A stretch of DNA of 64,000 nt. Origin: an uncultured Odoribacter sp. (GTDB lineage: Bacteria > Bacteroidota > Bacteroidia > Bacteroidales > Marinifilaceae). The notes below the pieces were generated by a model. It searched no databases, had not been told where the DNA came from, and worked only from the letters and a program-made list of their open reading frames with translations. Position 1 is the first letter of the stretch; each line of letters opens with the position of its first letter. Location of the stretch: the NCBI GenBank assembly GCA_910578105.1, contig CAJTPD010000002.1, positions 207,269 to 271,268 of the forward strand, given 5' to 3'. The position numbers were made by a program, and so were the translations under genes. Positions 26,935 through 35,218 of the stretch are shown here, piece by piece.

Positions 26935-28722
26935 TTAGTCTAATTTTAATACAGCTAAAAATGCTTTTTGAGGAACTTCCACGTTCCCGATTTGCTTCAT
27001 TCTCTTTTTTCCCTGTTTTTGTTTCTCCAACAGTTTTCTTTTCCGGGAAATATCACCGCCGTAACATTTGGCAGTTACGTCTTTGCGGACTGCTTTTATA
27101 GTTTCCCGGGCGATGACTTTGGCTCCGATAGCAGCTTGTACGGCAATGTCAAATTGCTGGCGGGGAATCAGGTCTTTCAGTTTTTCACAAATCCGGCGGC
27201 CGAAAGCATAGGCATTGTCAAAATGAATCAGGGCGGAGAGGGCGTCCACTGATTCGCCGTTCAACAGAATATCCAATTTCACTAAGTTGGCCCTGCGGTA
27301 ACCGATTTGATAATAGTCGAATGAAGCGTATCCTTTGGTGATACTTTTCAGTTTGTCGTAGAAATCGAAAACAATTTCCCCCAAGGGCATTTCGTAAGTA
27401 ATTTCAATCCGGTTGCCTGTATGGTATTGCTGGTTGATGAGAATGCCCCGTTTCCCCAGACACAGTGTCATAATCGGGCCGATATAATCGGTCGGGGTGA
27501 TAATTTGAGCCCGGATGAACGGTTCTTCAACAAAATCCAGCGTGCTGGCGGGCGGCATATCCGATGGATTGTGCATTTCGTACACCTCTCCTTTTGTTGT
27601 ATGTGCGATGTACATCACATTGGGTACTGTTGTGATGACATTCATGTTAAATTCGCGGTCCAGACGTTCCTGTACGATTTCCATATGAAGCATTCCAAGG
27701 AATCCGCAACGGAAACCGAAACCCAAAGCAGCTGACGATTCGGGTTCAAAAGTCAAGGAGGCATCATTCAGTTGTAATTTTTCAATGGAAGCCCGTAAAT
27801 CTTCATAGTCTTCGGATTCAATCGGATAGATTCCGGCAAATACCATCGGTTTCACCTCTTCAAAGCCGTCTATGGCCACTTCACAGGGTTTGTTGACATG
27901 GGTAATCGTATCTCCCACTTTTACTTCCGAAGATGTTTTGATGCCGGAAATGATGTATCCCACATCCCCTGTTTTCAATTCCGAACGTGGTTCCGGTTTC
28001 AGCCGCAACACTCCGATTTCGTCTGCCGTGTATTCTTTACCGGTATTGACGAATTTCACTAAGTCGCCGGTATGCAGATTGCCGTTTATGATGCGGCAAT
28101 AAGTGATGATACCACGGAATGAGTTGAACTCGGAGTCAAAAATCAATGCTTGTAAAGGTTGGTTGGGAAAACCTTCCGGATGTGGGACCCTTTCTACAAT
28201 CGCATGCAGGATTTGTTCCACCCCCATACCGGTTTTGCCACTGGCTTCAATGATATCCTCCCGTTTGCAGCCAATCAATTCGACAATCTGGTCTTTCACA
28301 TCTTCCGGCATGGCATTCGGCATATCCATTTTATTGAGCACGGGGATGATTTCCAGGTTATTTTCTACTGCCAGGTAGAGATTGGAAATGGTCTGAGCCT
28401 GGATACCCTGAGTGGCATCCACAATCAGTAAAGCACCTTCACATGCAGCTATAGACCGGGATACTTCGTATGAAAAATCGACATGTCCCGGAGTGTCTAT
28501 CAGATTCAGGATAAACTTCTGACCTTGATAATGGTAATCCATCTGGATTGCATGGCTTTTGATGGTAATGCCCCGTTCCCGTTCCAGTTCCATGTCGTCC
28601 AGCACCTGTGCCTGTAAATCTTTACCGGTGACCGTACCGGTATATTCCAGCAAACGGTCTGCCAGTGTACTTTTACCGTGATCAATGTGTGCAATGATGC
28701 AGAAGTTGCGTATATTTTCCAT
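26935..28722 (-). CDS. lepA: Elongation factor 4 (LepA)
   Basis: LepA is a ribosome-associated GTPase that affects initiation and back-translocation. The 595-residue protein has the G1 loop AHIDHGKSTLADRLL, G3 LIDTPGHVDF, G4 VLNKMD, EF-G-like domains and the LepA-specific C-terminal domain ending in a Lys-rich tail (SRKRKLLEKQKQGKKRM). Length and domains are standard. The amidotransferase-like gene follows 5 bp later. Confidence 0.98.
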   Translation of the reverse strand: MENIRNFCIIAHIDHGKSTLADRLLEYTGTVTGKDLQAQVLDDMELERERGITIKSHAIQMDYHYQGQKFILNLIDTPGHVDFSYEVSRSIAACEGALLIVDATQGIQAQTISNLYLAVENNLEIIPVLNKMDMPNAMPEDVKDQIVELIGCKREDIIEASGKTGMGVEQILHAIVERVPHPEGFPNQPLQALIFDSEFNSFRGIITYCRIINGNLHTGDLVKFVNTGKEYTADEIGVLRLKPEPRSELKTGDVGYIISGIKTSSEVKVGDTITHVNKPCEVAIDGFEEVKPMVFAGIYPIESEDYEDLRASIEKLQLNDASLTFEPESSAALGFGFRCGFLGMLHMEIVQERLDREFNMNVITTVPNVMYIAHTTKGEVYEMHNPSDMPPASTLDFVEEPFIRAQIITPTDYIGPIMTLCLGKRGILINQQYHTGNRIEITYEMPLGEIVFDFYDKLKSITKGYASFDYYQIGYRRANLVKLDILLNGESVDALSALIHFDNAYAFGRRICEKLKDLIPRQQFDIAVQAAIGAKVIARETIKAVRKDVTAKCYGGDISRKRKLLEKQKQGKKRMKQIGNVEVPQKAFLAVLKLD

Positions 28723-28859
28723 CTGTTTTTTTCAGGTTAATTCGGGGATAAAGATAGAAAAAAAAGCGGAATTCATAAAATGGCTTAAAGGGAACGGTAT
28801 CCCGGCTTGAATCAGAAAGGGAAAATGTCCGGACGAGGGATAATTTGCAAACAAATCGT

Positions 28860-28867
28860 TATTTTTG
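28860..28867 (+). promoter_or_regulatory. -7 promoter box of yicC
   Basis: TATTTTTG fits TAnnTTTG. A transcript from here would begin near 28873, just past the ATG at 28871, which favours the ATG at 28892 as the yicC start. Confidence 0.5.
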
Positions 28868-28891
28868 CAGATGAATCAAAATAATGCAATT

Positions 28892-29773
28892 ATGGTAAAA
28901 TCGATGACCGGTTTTGGAAAAACTACCGTAGAAACCGGGAACAAGAAAATTGTTATTGAAATCAAAAGTTTAAATTCGAAACAGTTCGATTTGAGTTTGC
29001 GGATGCCGAATCTTTTTAAGGAGAAAGAAATGGAAATCCGGAGTATGGTGAAAGAACAATTGGACCGGGGGAAGATGGAGATGAATATCTCTTACGATAG
29101 TACATTGGAAGGAAATAAAGATGTGTCGGTTAATGATTCTATTGTCATCAAATACTTTAATCAAATGATGGAAGTGTCGGAGCATTTGGGATTTGAGCCG
29201 GATAAAAATGAATTGTTACAAACCATTATGCGTTTTCCGGATGTATTGCAAGTCAAAGCGGAAGAACTGGAAGAAAACGAATGGACGATTTTGCGGGAGG
29301 GGATAAAGAAAGCTTTGGATGAAATTGACAGGTTCCGGATACAGGAAGGAAAGGCTTTAATCAAAGATATTGTACACCGCATTGAACTCATTCAGCAACT
29401 GGCTGATCAGATTCCTCAGTTTGAAGTGAAGCGTGTAGAAATCATCCGGCAGAAATTGCAGGAAAAAATTAGTGAATGGACAGATATCAAGCACATTGAC
29501 CAGAATCGTTTGGAACAAGAATTGATTTATTATCTGGAAAAGTTGGATATTACAGAAGAAAAGGTCCGTCTGGCAAATCATTGTAAGTATTTTATAGAAA
29601 CTGCAGAAAAAGAGGATGCTCCGGGGCGTAAACTGGGATTTATTGCTCAGGAAATCGGCCGTGAAATTAATACGATGGGTTCCAAAGCCAATGAGCATGA
29701 TATTCAAAAGTTGGTAGTAAGGATGAAAGATGAGCTGGAGAAGATTAAGGAACAGAGCTTGAATGTCTTATAA
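28892..29773 (+). CDS. YicC-family endoribonuclease-like protein
   Basis: From the ATG at 28892 the protein has 293 residues and opens with the family hallmark MVKSMTGFGK. It ends with the conserved EIGREINTMGSKANEHDIQ and a helical tail. YicC proteins of Escherichia coli act as endoribonucleases that affect small-RNA stability. The upstream in-frame ATG at 28871 lies beside the promoter box and is less likely. gmk follows 17 bp later, a pairing found in many bacteria. Confidence 0.92.
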   Translation: MVKSMTGFGKTTVETGNKKIVIEIKSLNSKQFDLSLRMPNLFKEKEMEIRSMVKEQLDRGKMEMNISYDSTLEGNKDVSVNDSIVIKYFNQMMEVSEHLGFEPDKNELLQTIMRFPDVLQVKAEELEENEWTILREGIKKALDEIDRFRIQEGKALIKDIVHRIELIQQLADQIPQFEVKRVEIIRQKLQEKISEWTDIKHIDQNRLEQELIYYLEKLDITEEKVRLANHCKYFIETAEKEDAPGRKLGFIAQEIGREINTMGSKANEHDIQKLVVRMKDELEKIKEQSLNVL

Positions 29774-29790
29774 CTTTATAACTGAATCCC

Positions 29791-30360
29791 ATGGGAAAAG
29801 TAATTATTTTTTCAGCACCCAGCGGAGCGGGTAAAAGTACAATCGTGAACTATTTGCTGAGAAAAAATCTCGGGCTGGAATTTTCTGTATCGGCAACTTG
29901 CAGAGCTCCGCGCGGACAGGAACAACATGGTAAAGAATACTATTTCTTTACTCAGGAAGAGTTTAAAAAGCGAATAGATGCCAACGATTTTTTAGAATAT
30001 GAGGAGGTCTATCCGGGATGTTTTTACGGTACCTTAAAAAGTGAAGTAGAACGAATTTGGGCAAGAGGACATTCAGTTTTATTTGATGTAGATGTGGTTG
30101 GCGGATTGAATATAAAGGAAAAGTTCGGGAAAAATGCTCTGTCGGTCTTTGTACAACCTCCTTCAGTAGCTGTTCTGAGAGAACGATTAATCGGACGTGC
30201 AACTGATTCGGCAGAGAAGATTGAGGAGCGTATAGCCAAGGCTGAATATGAAATGACTTTTGCTGAAAGGTTTGATACTGTTGTTGTAAATGACCGTCTG
30301 GAAGATGCTCTTTGTGAGGCAGAACAGATAGTCAGAAATTTTCTGGGAACGGATGTATAA
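29791..30360 (+). CDS. gmk: Guanylate kinase
   Basis: Gmk phosphorylates GMP to GDP. The 189-residue protein has the P-loop FSAPSGAGKSTIVNYLL, the GMP-binding SVSATCRAPRGQE and EYYFFTQEEF, and FDVDVVGGLNIKEKFG. All active-site segments are present. It sits between yicC and nadD as part of a housekeeping run on the plus strand. Confidence 0.97.
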   Translation: MGKVIIFSAPSGAGKSTIVNYLLRKNLGLEFSVSATCRAPRGQEQHGKEYYFFTQEEFKKRIDANDFLEYEEVYPGCFYGTLKSEVERIWARGHSVLFDVDVVGGLNIKEKFGKNALSVFVQPPSVAVLRERLIGRATDSAEKIEERIAKAEYEMTFAERFDTVVVNDRLEDALCEAEQIVRNFLGTDV

Positions 30361-30408
30361 TTCGCTGTTCCGGCTGATAGTTTATAAATCCCTTAAATAT
30401 GGTAAACT

Positions 30409-30978
30409 ATGGGGTTGACAGGTCTTTTTTTCGGTTCTTTTAATCCGATACACAACGGCCATTTGGCAATAGCCCGTTATTTACTGGAAAAAAGGCATTG
30501 CGAAAAACTCTGGTTTGTTGTTTCTCCGCAGAATCCCTGGAAGCAGGAGCAAGATTTACTGGAGGAACAGAAACGGTTGGAGATTGTAAAGGAAGCTATT
30601 TCCGGGGAGGCGAATATGGATGTTTGTGACATTGAATTTTCAATGCCGCGTCCGTCTTATACTTATCAGGCTTTGCGTTTGTTGAAAGAAAATTATCCGG
30701 AGCGGGAATTTGCTTTGATTATGGGAGGTGATAATTTGCAAAAATTTCATGACTGGAAAAATTACCGGGAAATCATGGCCAATCATACCTTGTTTGTTTA
30801 TCCTCGTCCGGGTATTGTTTTATCCGGGACAGAAGAAAAAAATGTAGTATTGGTAAATGCTCCGCAGATCGCTGTTTCTTCGACCGATATACGTTGGAAA
30901 GTACGTAAAGGAATAAATCTATCCGGTGATGTCCCGGAACGTGTAGTCAAGATGATTGAAAAATATTACGGGAGATGA
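30409..30978 (+). CDS. nadD: Nicotinate-nucleotide adenylyltransferase
   Basis: NadD adenylates nicotinate mononucleotide on the way to NAD. The 189-residue protein has GLFFGSFNPIHNGHLAIARY (nucleotidyltransferase HxGH-type motif), the substrate region SPQNPWKQE and the late SSTDIRWKVRKG motif. Length and motifs are typical. It lies 48 bp after gmk and likely shares its transcript. Confidence 0.95.
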   Translation: MGLTGLFFGSFNPIHNGHLAIARYLLEKRHCEKLWFVVSPQNPWKQEQDLLEEQKRLEIVKEAISGEANMDVCDIEFSMPRPSYTYQALRLLKENYPEREFALIMGGDNLQKFHDWKNYREIMANHTLFVYPRPGIVLSGTEEKNVVLVNAPQIAVSSTDIRWKVRKGINLSGDVPERVVKMIEKYYGR

Positions 30979-31025
30979 ACGGGGAGTTTAACTGCATTTG
31001 GTTCCGGTATTATTAAAATTTAGTA

Positions 31026-32018
31026 GTGATGATGAAAAAAGCGTGGATATGTTTTGTATTTCTTTTTTTGGCCGGGATGTGGCAGGCAGAAGCTCAGCGG
31101 AAGCTTCCTGTGAAAAGCCGGGGACAGAAAGAAATGGACAAACAAACCAAAAAGAATGAACGGGCAGCGCGTCAGTCCGCCACCGAATTAAGGTGGGACC
31201 CGCGTGAATTGCCCAACAAGAGTAAAGGTTATCCCGAATTATCTGCATGGCATACCGGTACAACGGGCATCATTGCTTCGGATGCTGCGGAAATCAGTCT
31301 GTTCAGTCCTACGCGGGTCGGTTTTTCAAAGCGGACGGAGTTATTATTCCGGATAGCCGAAGAACCTTTTTTACCCAATGCGGGACTGAAACACCTCTGG
31401 TGGTCCGGGAAACGGTTTTCTTTAGCCAGCGGGCATACATTCTATTATCCTTGGCCGGGATTAAAAATATTACAACGTACAGGTTTCAGGGATTTGGTTC
31501 CGGATTCCGTAAAGGTGGGACAGGGGATTGCCATGCGTCACGAATTGCTGTTTTCCTGGTTAATGAATCCCCGGGTGTGGGGATGTCCGAATCCTCCGGC
31601 AGAAAAGATTCTGACTTTACAGGCTGGTGCCGAGTTTTATGTCAGCTTTGAATCCGCTCAAGTCCGGCCTTTTGATTATGCCCATTTGCTTTATCATTCT
31701 CAATTGCTGGATGGGAAAGTGCTTTATTACGGAGGTTTGCAATTTGATTCCTATTTTGGCAGCCGTTTTCATTATAGTCTGAATGGTTTATTTTATTCTG
31801 TGGATTTCGGGGAAGAGTATGCAGCCGAAGCGAATTTGCGGCTGACATATTACATTTCACGGCATTGGGGAATTTCTGTGGCGGGTAAAGGGGCTTATTT
31901 AAATCTGGCAGATAAAACGAAATTTGCCTGTGTTCCCTTGCTGGATTTGACCTATTTGGTGAATCCCGGACGTGCAGCCATTAAACATGGATTGTTTAAG
32001 AAACGGAAGTGGCGTTGA
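31026..32018 (+). CDS. Unrecognised exported protein, possible outer-membrane protein
   Basis: I do not recognise this 330-residue protein. It has a signal peptide (FVFLFLAGMWQAEAQ), a short Lys/Arg-rich stretch (residues 28-50) and then a Tyr/Trp/Phe-rich body with alternating strand-like segments (YAHLLYHSQLLDG, YYGGLQFDSYFGSRF, ANLRLTYYISRHW), which suggests a beta-barrel or beta-rich envelope protein. It lies between nadD and queH on the same strand with gaps of about 40 bp, so it is probably in the same operon. Start codons at 31026, 31029 and 31032 are all possible. Confidence 0.75.
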   Translation: MMMKKAWICFVFLFLAGMWQAEAQRKLPVKSRGQKEMDKQTKKNERAARQSATELRWDPRELPNKSKGYPELSAWHTGTTGIIASDAAEISLFSPTRVGFSKRTELLFRIAEEPFLPNAGLKHLWWSGKRFSLASGHTFYYPWPGLKILQRTGFRDLVPDSVKVGQGIAMRHELLFSWLMNPRVWGCPNPPAEKILTLQAGAEFYVSFESAQVRPFDYAHLLYHSQLLDGKVLYYGGLQFDSYFGSRFHYSLNGLFYSVDFGEEYAAEANLRLTYYISRHWGISVAGKGAYLNLADKTKFACVPLLDLTYLVNPGRAAIKHGLFKKRKWR

Positions 32019-32053
32019 ATAAATGATTCACTTGTATTTTAGAATTTAACTGT

Positions 32054-32626
32054 ATGCGTTTATTGCTTCATACTTGTTGTGCACCCTGTTCGGCGGCCAT
32101 TATAGAGTGGTTGTTAACCAACAATATCCGTCCGGTATTGTATTATTTCAATCCGAATATATATCCTCCGGAAGAATATGTTATCCGGAAATCGGAATGT
32201 ACGCGTTACGCACAGATGTTGGGACTGAACATCGTTGACGGTGATTACGGACATGAAAATTGGCTGAAAGAGATTGCGGGTTTGGAACATGAGCCGGAAC
32301 GGGGGCGTCGTTGTCTGCAATGTTTCCGGATTCGGATGCTGGCAACTGCCCGTATAGCTTATGAGCGGGGATTTGACCATTTTGCGACAACTTTGGCATC
32401 GTCCCGATGGAAAAGCTTAGAACAGATTGCAGATGCCGGGCATTGGGCGGCTGCGCAGTTTGAAGGAGTAGAATTTTTGGAAAAAAACTGGCGGAAAGGA
32501 GGACTAAGTGAACGCCGGAAGATATTGTTAGCCGAGAACGGATTTTATAATCAGCAGTATTGTGGTTGTGAATTTTCTATGCGGAATACGGAAAACAGAC
32601 AACCGGATAAAACGGAATCATTATAA
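32054..32626 (+). CDS. queH: Epoxyqueuosine reductase QueH
   Basis: QueH performs the last step of queuosine synthesis, reducing epoxyqueuosine in tRNA, without cobalamin (unlike QueG). The 190-residue protein has the family cysteines LHTCCAPC (Cys8, Cys9, Cys12), RRCLQC (87, 90) and QQYCGC (170, 172), which bind an iron-sulphur cluster and a further iron. It ends the nadD-containing run. A convergent cobalamin-riboswitch transcript ends about 200 bp past its stop. Confidence 0.93.
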   Translation: MRLLLHTCCAPCSAAIIEWLLTNNIRPVLYYFNPNIYPPEEYVIRKSECTRYAQMLGLNIVDGDYGHENWLKEIAGLEHEPERGRRCLQCFRIRMLATARIAYERGFDHFATTLASSRWKSLEQIADAGHWAAAQFEGVEFLEKNWRKGGLSERRKILLAENGFYNQQYCGCEFSMRNTENRQPDKTESL

Positions 32627-32756
32627 TGAGGGAGTAATCCGGATTTATACCTTTATTAAATACCTATTTTTGGGGATTTCAGGAATGGTAAATCATATCT
32701 ATTTTTGTTCCGGAAAACATTTGAAGTTTTTATTGATTAATATTTATAGTTGTCAA

Positions 32757-32791
32757 GTCACAGGTTTTAGCCGGCCTGTGGCTTTATTTTT
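32757..32791 (+). terminator. Probable intrinsic terminator downstream of queH
   Basis: GTCACAGG pairs with CCTGTGGC (10-base loop, one wobble), followed by TTTATTTTT. It lies about 130 bp past the queH stop. The AT-rich stretch between contains TATTTTTG at 32665 and 32700, which look like -7 boxes, so a short independent transcript is also possible. Confidence 0.6.
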
Positions 32792-32820
32792 GTCCCGTGT
32801 GATATGATTCGGAATAAAAT

Positions 32821-32934
32821 AAAAAAAACACCGGACAGGATGCGTCTGGCGGATCCTTCAAACACAAACCGGGAGATGATATTGTGGCCACATGATACAA
32901 TATTTCCCATGCCGGTTTTGTTTCCGGTGTTTTT
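32821..32934 (-). ncRNA. Branched structured RNA ending in an intrinsic terminator, behind the cobalamin riboswitch
   Basis: On the minus strand a perfect 12-bp closing stem (AAAAACACCGGA with TCCGGTGTTTTT) encloses an arm formed by AACAAAACCGG and CCGGTTTGTGTT that is capped by ATATTGT/ACAATAT, and a small hairpin GGAT/ATCC. The closing stem runs straight into eight T. This is more elaborate than a normal terminator. It begins about 70 bases after the riboswitch and no credible gene follows, so the transcript is probably an RNA of about 365 nt that ends here. Whether it is a regulatory RNA or only the riboswitch expression platform is unknown. Confidence 0.7.
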
Positions 32935-33003
32935 AACAGTACAGTAAATATATAAGTGCAGATGTCCGACCCTGAATCCACGAGAGTACAGACGGTTGCC
33001 TTT

Positions 33004-33172
33004 ACTGGCAGGTCTTCTGACTTGCTTCTGTCCGGACGCCTTCCCGTCGTGCATGGGCAGACAGTGGCAGGAGTATTGTCCGGATATTGTGATGAAGCTC
33101 ACAGCAGCGGGGCCTGTCCGGGATTTTCACCCGATTCCCTTTTATTTCCTGTACCGGACGGTAGCAGGAAAA
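33004..33172 (-). ncRNA. Cobalamin riboswitch
   Basis: The minus strand carries all conserved blocks in order: AAAAGGGAATCGGGTGAAAATCC (seen in two parts at 33120-33142), GGCCCCGCTGCTGTGA, GCCACTG, GACGGGAAGGC and the 3' block AAGTCAGAAGACCTGCC (33008-33024). Such aptamers bind adenosyl- or other cobalamins and normally switch off transport or synthesis genes. Here no such gene follows: the next coding sequence is queH, convergent, and a branched terminator RNA comes first. It is divergent from the CDF exporter gene. Confidence 0.93.
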
Positions 33173-33182
33173 CCAGTATTGG

Positions 33183-33190
33183 CAAAGTTA
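33183..33190 (-). promoter_or_regulatory. -7 promoter box of the riboswitch transcript
   Basis: On the minus strand TAACTTTG matches TAnnTTTG exactly and would start transcription about 5 bases before the first paired region of the riboswitch. Confidence 0.6.
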
Positions 33191-33237
33191 AAAATATATT
33201 TTGTATTTTTACTTTGAAAATATAAATTTTACTGAAT

Positions 33238-34155
33238 ATGTCTCACGAACATCACCATCATGAGTTTGCCAATTTGGATAGAGCATTTGGTATTGGTATA
33301 GTTTTAAATACCGGTTTTGTTGTTGCGGAATTTGCAGCCGGGTTCTGGTATAATTCCCTGGGGTTGATTTCTGACGCCGGGCACAATTTGGGTGACGTTG
33401 CCAGTTTGGTTTTTGCCATGCTTGCATTTCGTTTGGCAAAGGTGGACCCTACCCCCAAATATACATATGGCTATAAAAAAAGTACTGTATTGGTATCTTT
33501 ACTGAATGCCGTTATCCTTTTGGTGGCTGTTGGTTTTATTTTAACAGAGAGCATAGAAAAGATTTTTCATCCGCGTCCGGTGGACGGAGATGCTGTGGTC
33601 TGGGTGGCTGGTGCCGGTGTTCTTATCAATGCTTTTACAGCCTGGTTGTTTATGAAGGATAGAGAAAAAGATTTGAATGTAAAAGGAGCTTATCTTCATA
33701 TGGTAGCAGATGCGCTGGTTTCTGTGGGGGTTGTTGTTTCCGGAGTGGTTATGATGTATACGGGATGGGATATTATAGATTCTCTGACAGGAATGGCTGT
33801 CGCTGTCATTATTGTTGTATCTGCCTGGGGACTTTTACAGGATAGTTTGCGATTATCCCTGGATGGGGTTCCGCGGGATATAAGTTGTGCCCGGATTGGT
33901 GAGATTATTTCAGCCACTCCCGGTGTAAAGGGGTTTCATCATATGCATATCTGGGCTTTAAGTACTACAGAAACGGCATTGACTGTTCATATTGTGACGG
34001 AAGATATGAAAAATACGGAGGAATTGAAGTATAATTTGAAACGCAGGCTTAAGGATGGGGGAATTGACCATGCAACTCTGGAATTTGAAGTTTCCGGTAA
34101 TCCGTGTGAAGCAGGAAGTTGCGCGGGGGTATCGGGGACTTTGAGCGAAGATTAG
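33238..34155 (+). CDS. Cation diffusion facilitator (CzcD-type metal exporter)
   Basis: The 305-residue protein has a His-rich start (MSHEHHHHEF), six helices, the metal-site motif SDAGHNLGDVAS in helix 2 and HMVADALVSVGVVVSG in helix 5 (H/D pairs), and a C-terminal cytoplasmic domain with HHMHIWALSTTETALTVHI. These are the features of Zn/Co/Cd-proton antiporters of the CDF family. The metal is not certain. Its promoter region is shared with the divergent cobalamin riboswitch, which would be notable if the metal were cobalt, but this is unproven. Confidence 0.93.
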   Translation: MSHEHHHHEFANLDRAFGIGIVLNTGFVVAEFAAGFWYNSLGLISDAGHNLGDVASLVFAMLAFRLAKVDPTPKYTYGYKKSTVLVSLLNAVILLVAVGFILTESIEKIFHPRPVDGDAVVWVAGAGVLINAFTAWLFMKDREKDLNVKGAYLHMVADALVSVGVVVSGVVMMYTGWDIIDSLTGMAVAVIIVVSAWGLLQDSLRLSLDGVPRDISCARIGEIISATPGVKGFHHMHIWALSTTETALTVHIVTEDMKNTEELKYNLKRRLKDGGIDHATLEFEVSGNPCEAGSCAGVSGTLSED

Positions 34156-34167
34156 AGGAAAATTTAT

Positions 34168-34175
34168 TATTTTTG
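34168..34175 (+). promoter_or_regulatory. -7 promoter box of the TPR gene
   Basis: TATTTTTG fits TAnnTTTG, 25 bp before the ATG at 34200. It also argues against the earlier in-frame start at 34119 inside the CDF gene. Confidence 0.5.
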
Positions 34176-34199
34176 TGTCCTGAATATAATGCAACAATC

Positions 34200-35153
34200 A
34201 TGATTAATTTTTTTAAGTCTCTGTTTTTGGGTGAAACAGAACAAACTGATGAAGAAAAGATTGCGCGGAATTTTGATGTATTGAAATATGATGGAATCAA
34301 AGCATTAAAGGCAGGTAAAACAACTTATGCCATCCGTTGTTTTAATGAAGCGTTGAAGCTTCGGGAAGATGCGGAGGTTTTGGACCATCTTGTAAATGCT
34401 TATACCCGTGAGGACCGGATGGAAGAAGCCATTGTCACGGCAAGTCGTATGGTTGAAATTGAACCGGAAAATATTCAGGTTTTGTTATTGAGGGCTAATT
34501 TGAATTTTCTGGCCGAAAAGTATACGGATGTAATTACCGACAGTGAGAAGGTGGTAGCTCTTGATCCTGCAAATTCAACGGCTTATTTTTTACAGGGAAA
34601 AGCCAGGAAGGCGGCGGGGAAGCAACTGGAGGCCATTGTCGGATTGTCACAGGCTATCCGTTTGAAAGAAGATTTTGCGGAAGCCCGGTTGCTGAGAGCG
34701 GAGATTATGCTGGATGCAGGCGATTATAAGGATGGGATGGAAGATGCAGAAAGGGCAATACAACTTGTGCCTGAAGAAGAGAATGCATATCTGCTCCGGG
34801 GACGTTTGCAGGAAGCGATGGGGAATTATGAATTGGCAGAAAAAGATTATCGTTATGTGACGGAACTGAATCCTTTTAATGAACAAGCTTATCTGCAGTT
34901 GGGAAGTCTTTTTATTGTCTGTGAGAAACCCGGTCAGGCTATTGAATTGTTTGACGAGGCGATAGAACTGAAACCTGATTTTGCCCGTGCTTATAGTGAG
35001 CGGGGGCGCGCCCGGTTGATGCAGGGCGATAAAGCCGGTTCTTTGGAAGATGTCAAAAAAGCAATGGAGCTGAATCCGGACGGGGAAGAGGCCCGTAAAA
35101 TCAGTGGAACGTATTCCAATTTTGAAGATATGTATAAAAACCGGCCACTTTAA
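34200..35153 (+). CDS. Tetratricopeptide-repeat protein
   Basis: From the ATG at 34200 the 317-residue protein consists of about seven TPR units from residue 25 to the end (for example GIKALKAGKTTYAIRCFNEA, LDPANSTAYFLQGKARKAAG and LKPDFARAYSERGRARLMQG). There is no signal peptide, so it is probably cytoplasmic. TPR arrays mediate protein contacts; no partner can be named. The open frame extends to 34119 but that start would overlap the CDF gene by 37 bp and sit before the promoter box. Confidence 0.87.
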   Translation: MINFFKSLFLGETEQTDEEKIARNFDVLKYDGIKALKAGKTTYAIRCFNEALKLREDAEVLDHLVNAYTREDRMEEAIVTASRMVEIEPENIQVLLLRANLNFLAEKYTDVITDSEKVVALDPANSTAYFLQGKARKAAGKQLEAIVGLSQAIRLKEDFAEARLLRAEIMLDAGDYKDGMEDAERAIQLVPEEENAYLLRGRLQEAMGNYELAEKDYRYVTELNPFNEQAYLQLGSLFIVCEKPGQAIELFDEAIELKPDFARAYSERGRARLMQGDKAGSLEDVKKAMELNPDGEEARKISGTYSNFEDMYKNRPL

Positions 35154-35218
35154 TCGCCGGATTTTAAACTTTGCTTTTATTTATTACGTTATATTTGAAA
35201 ATATTAAAATAGAATATT

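Noticed and set aside
32767..33102. Minus-strand open frame of 111 codons (or 47 from the ATG at 32910) behind the cobalamin riboswitch
   Set aside because: It overlaps the riboswitch core, runs through the oligo-U terminator, has no family resemblance and its codon pattern follows the RNA stems. It is not a credible target gene.
34119..34199. Longer N-terminus for the TPR protein
   Set aside because: The extension overlaps the end of the CDF gene, lies before a good promoter box and reads unlike a TPR-protein start.
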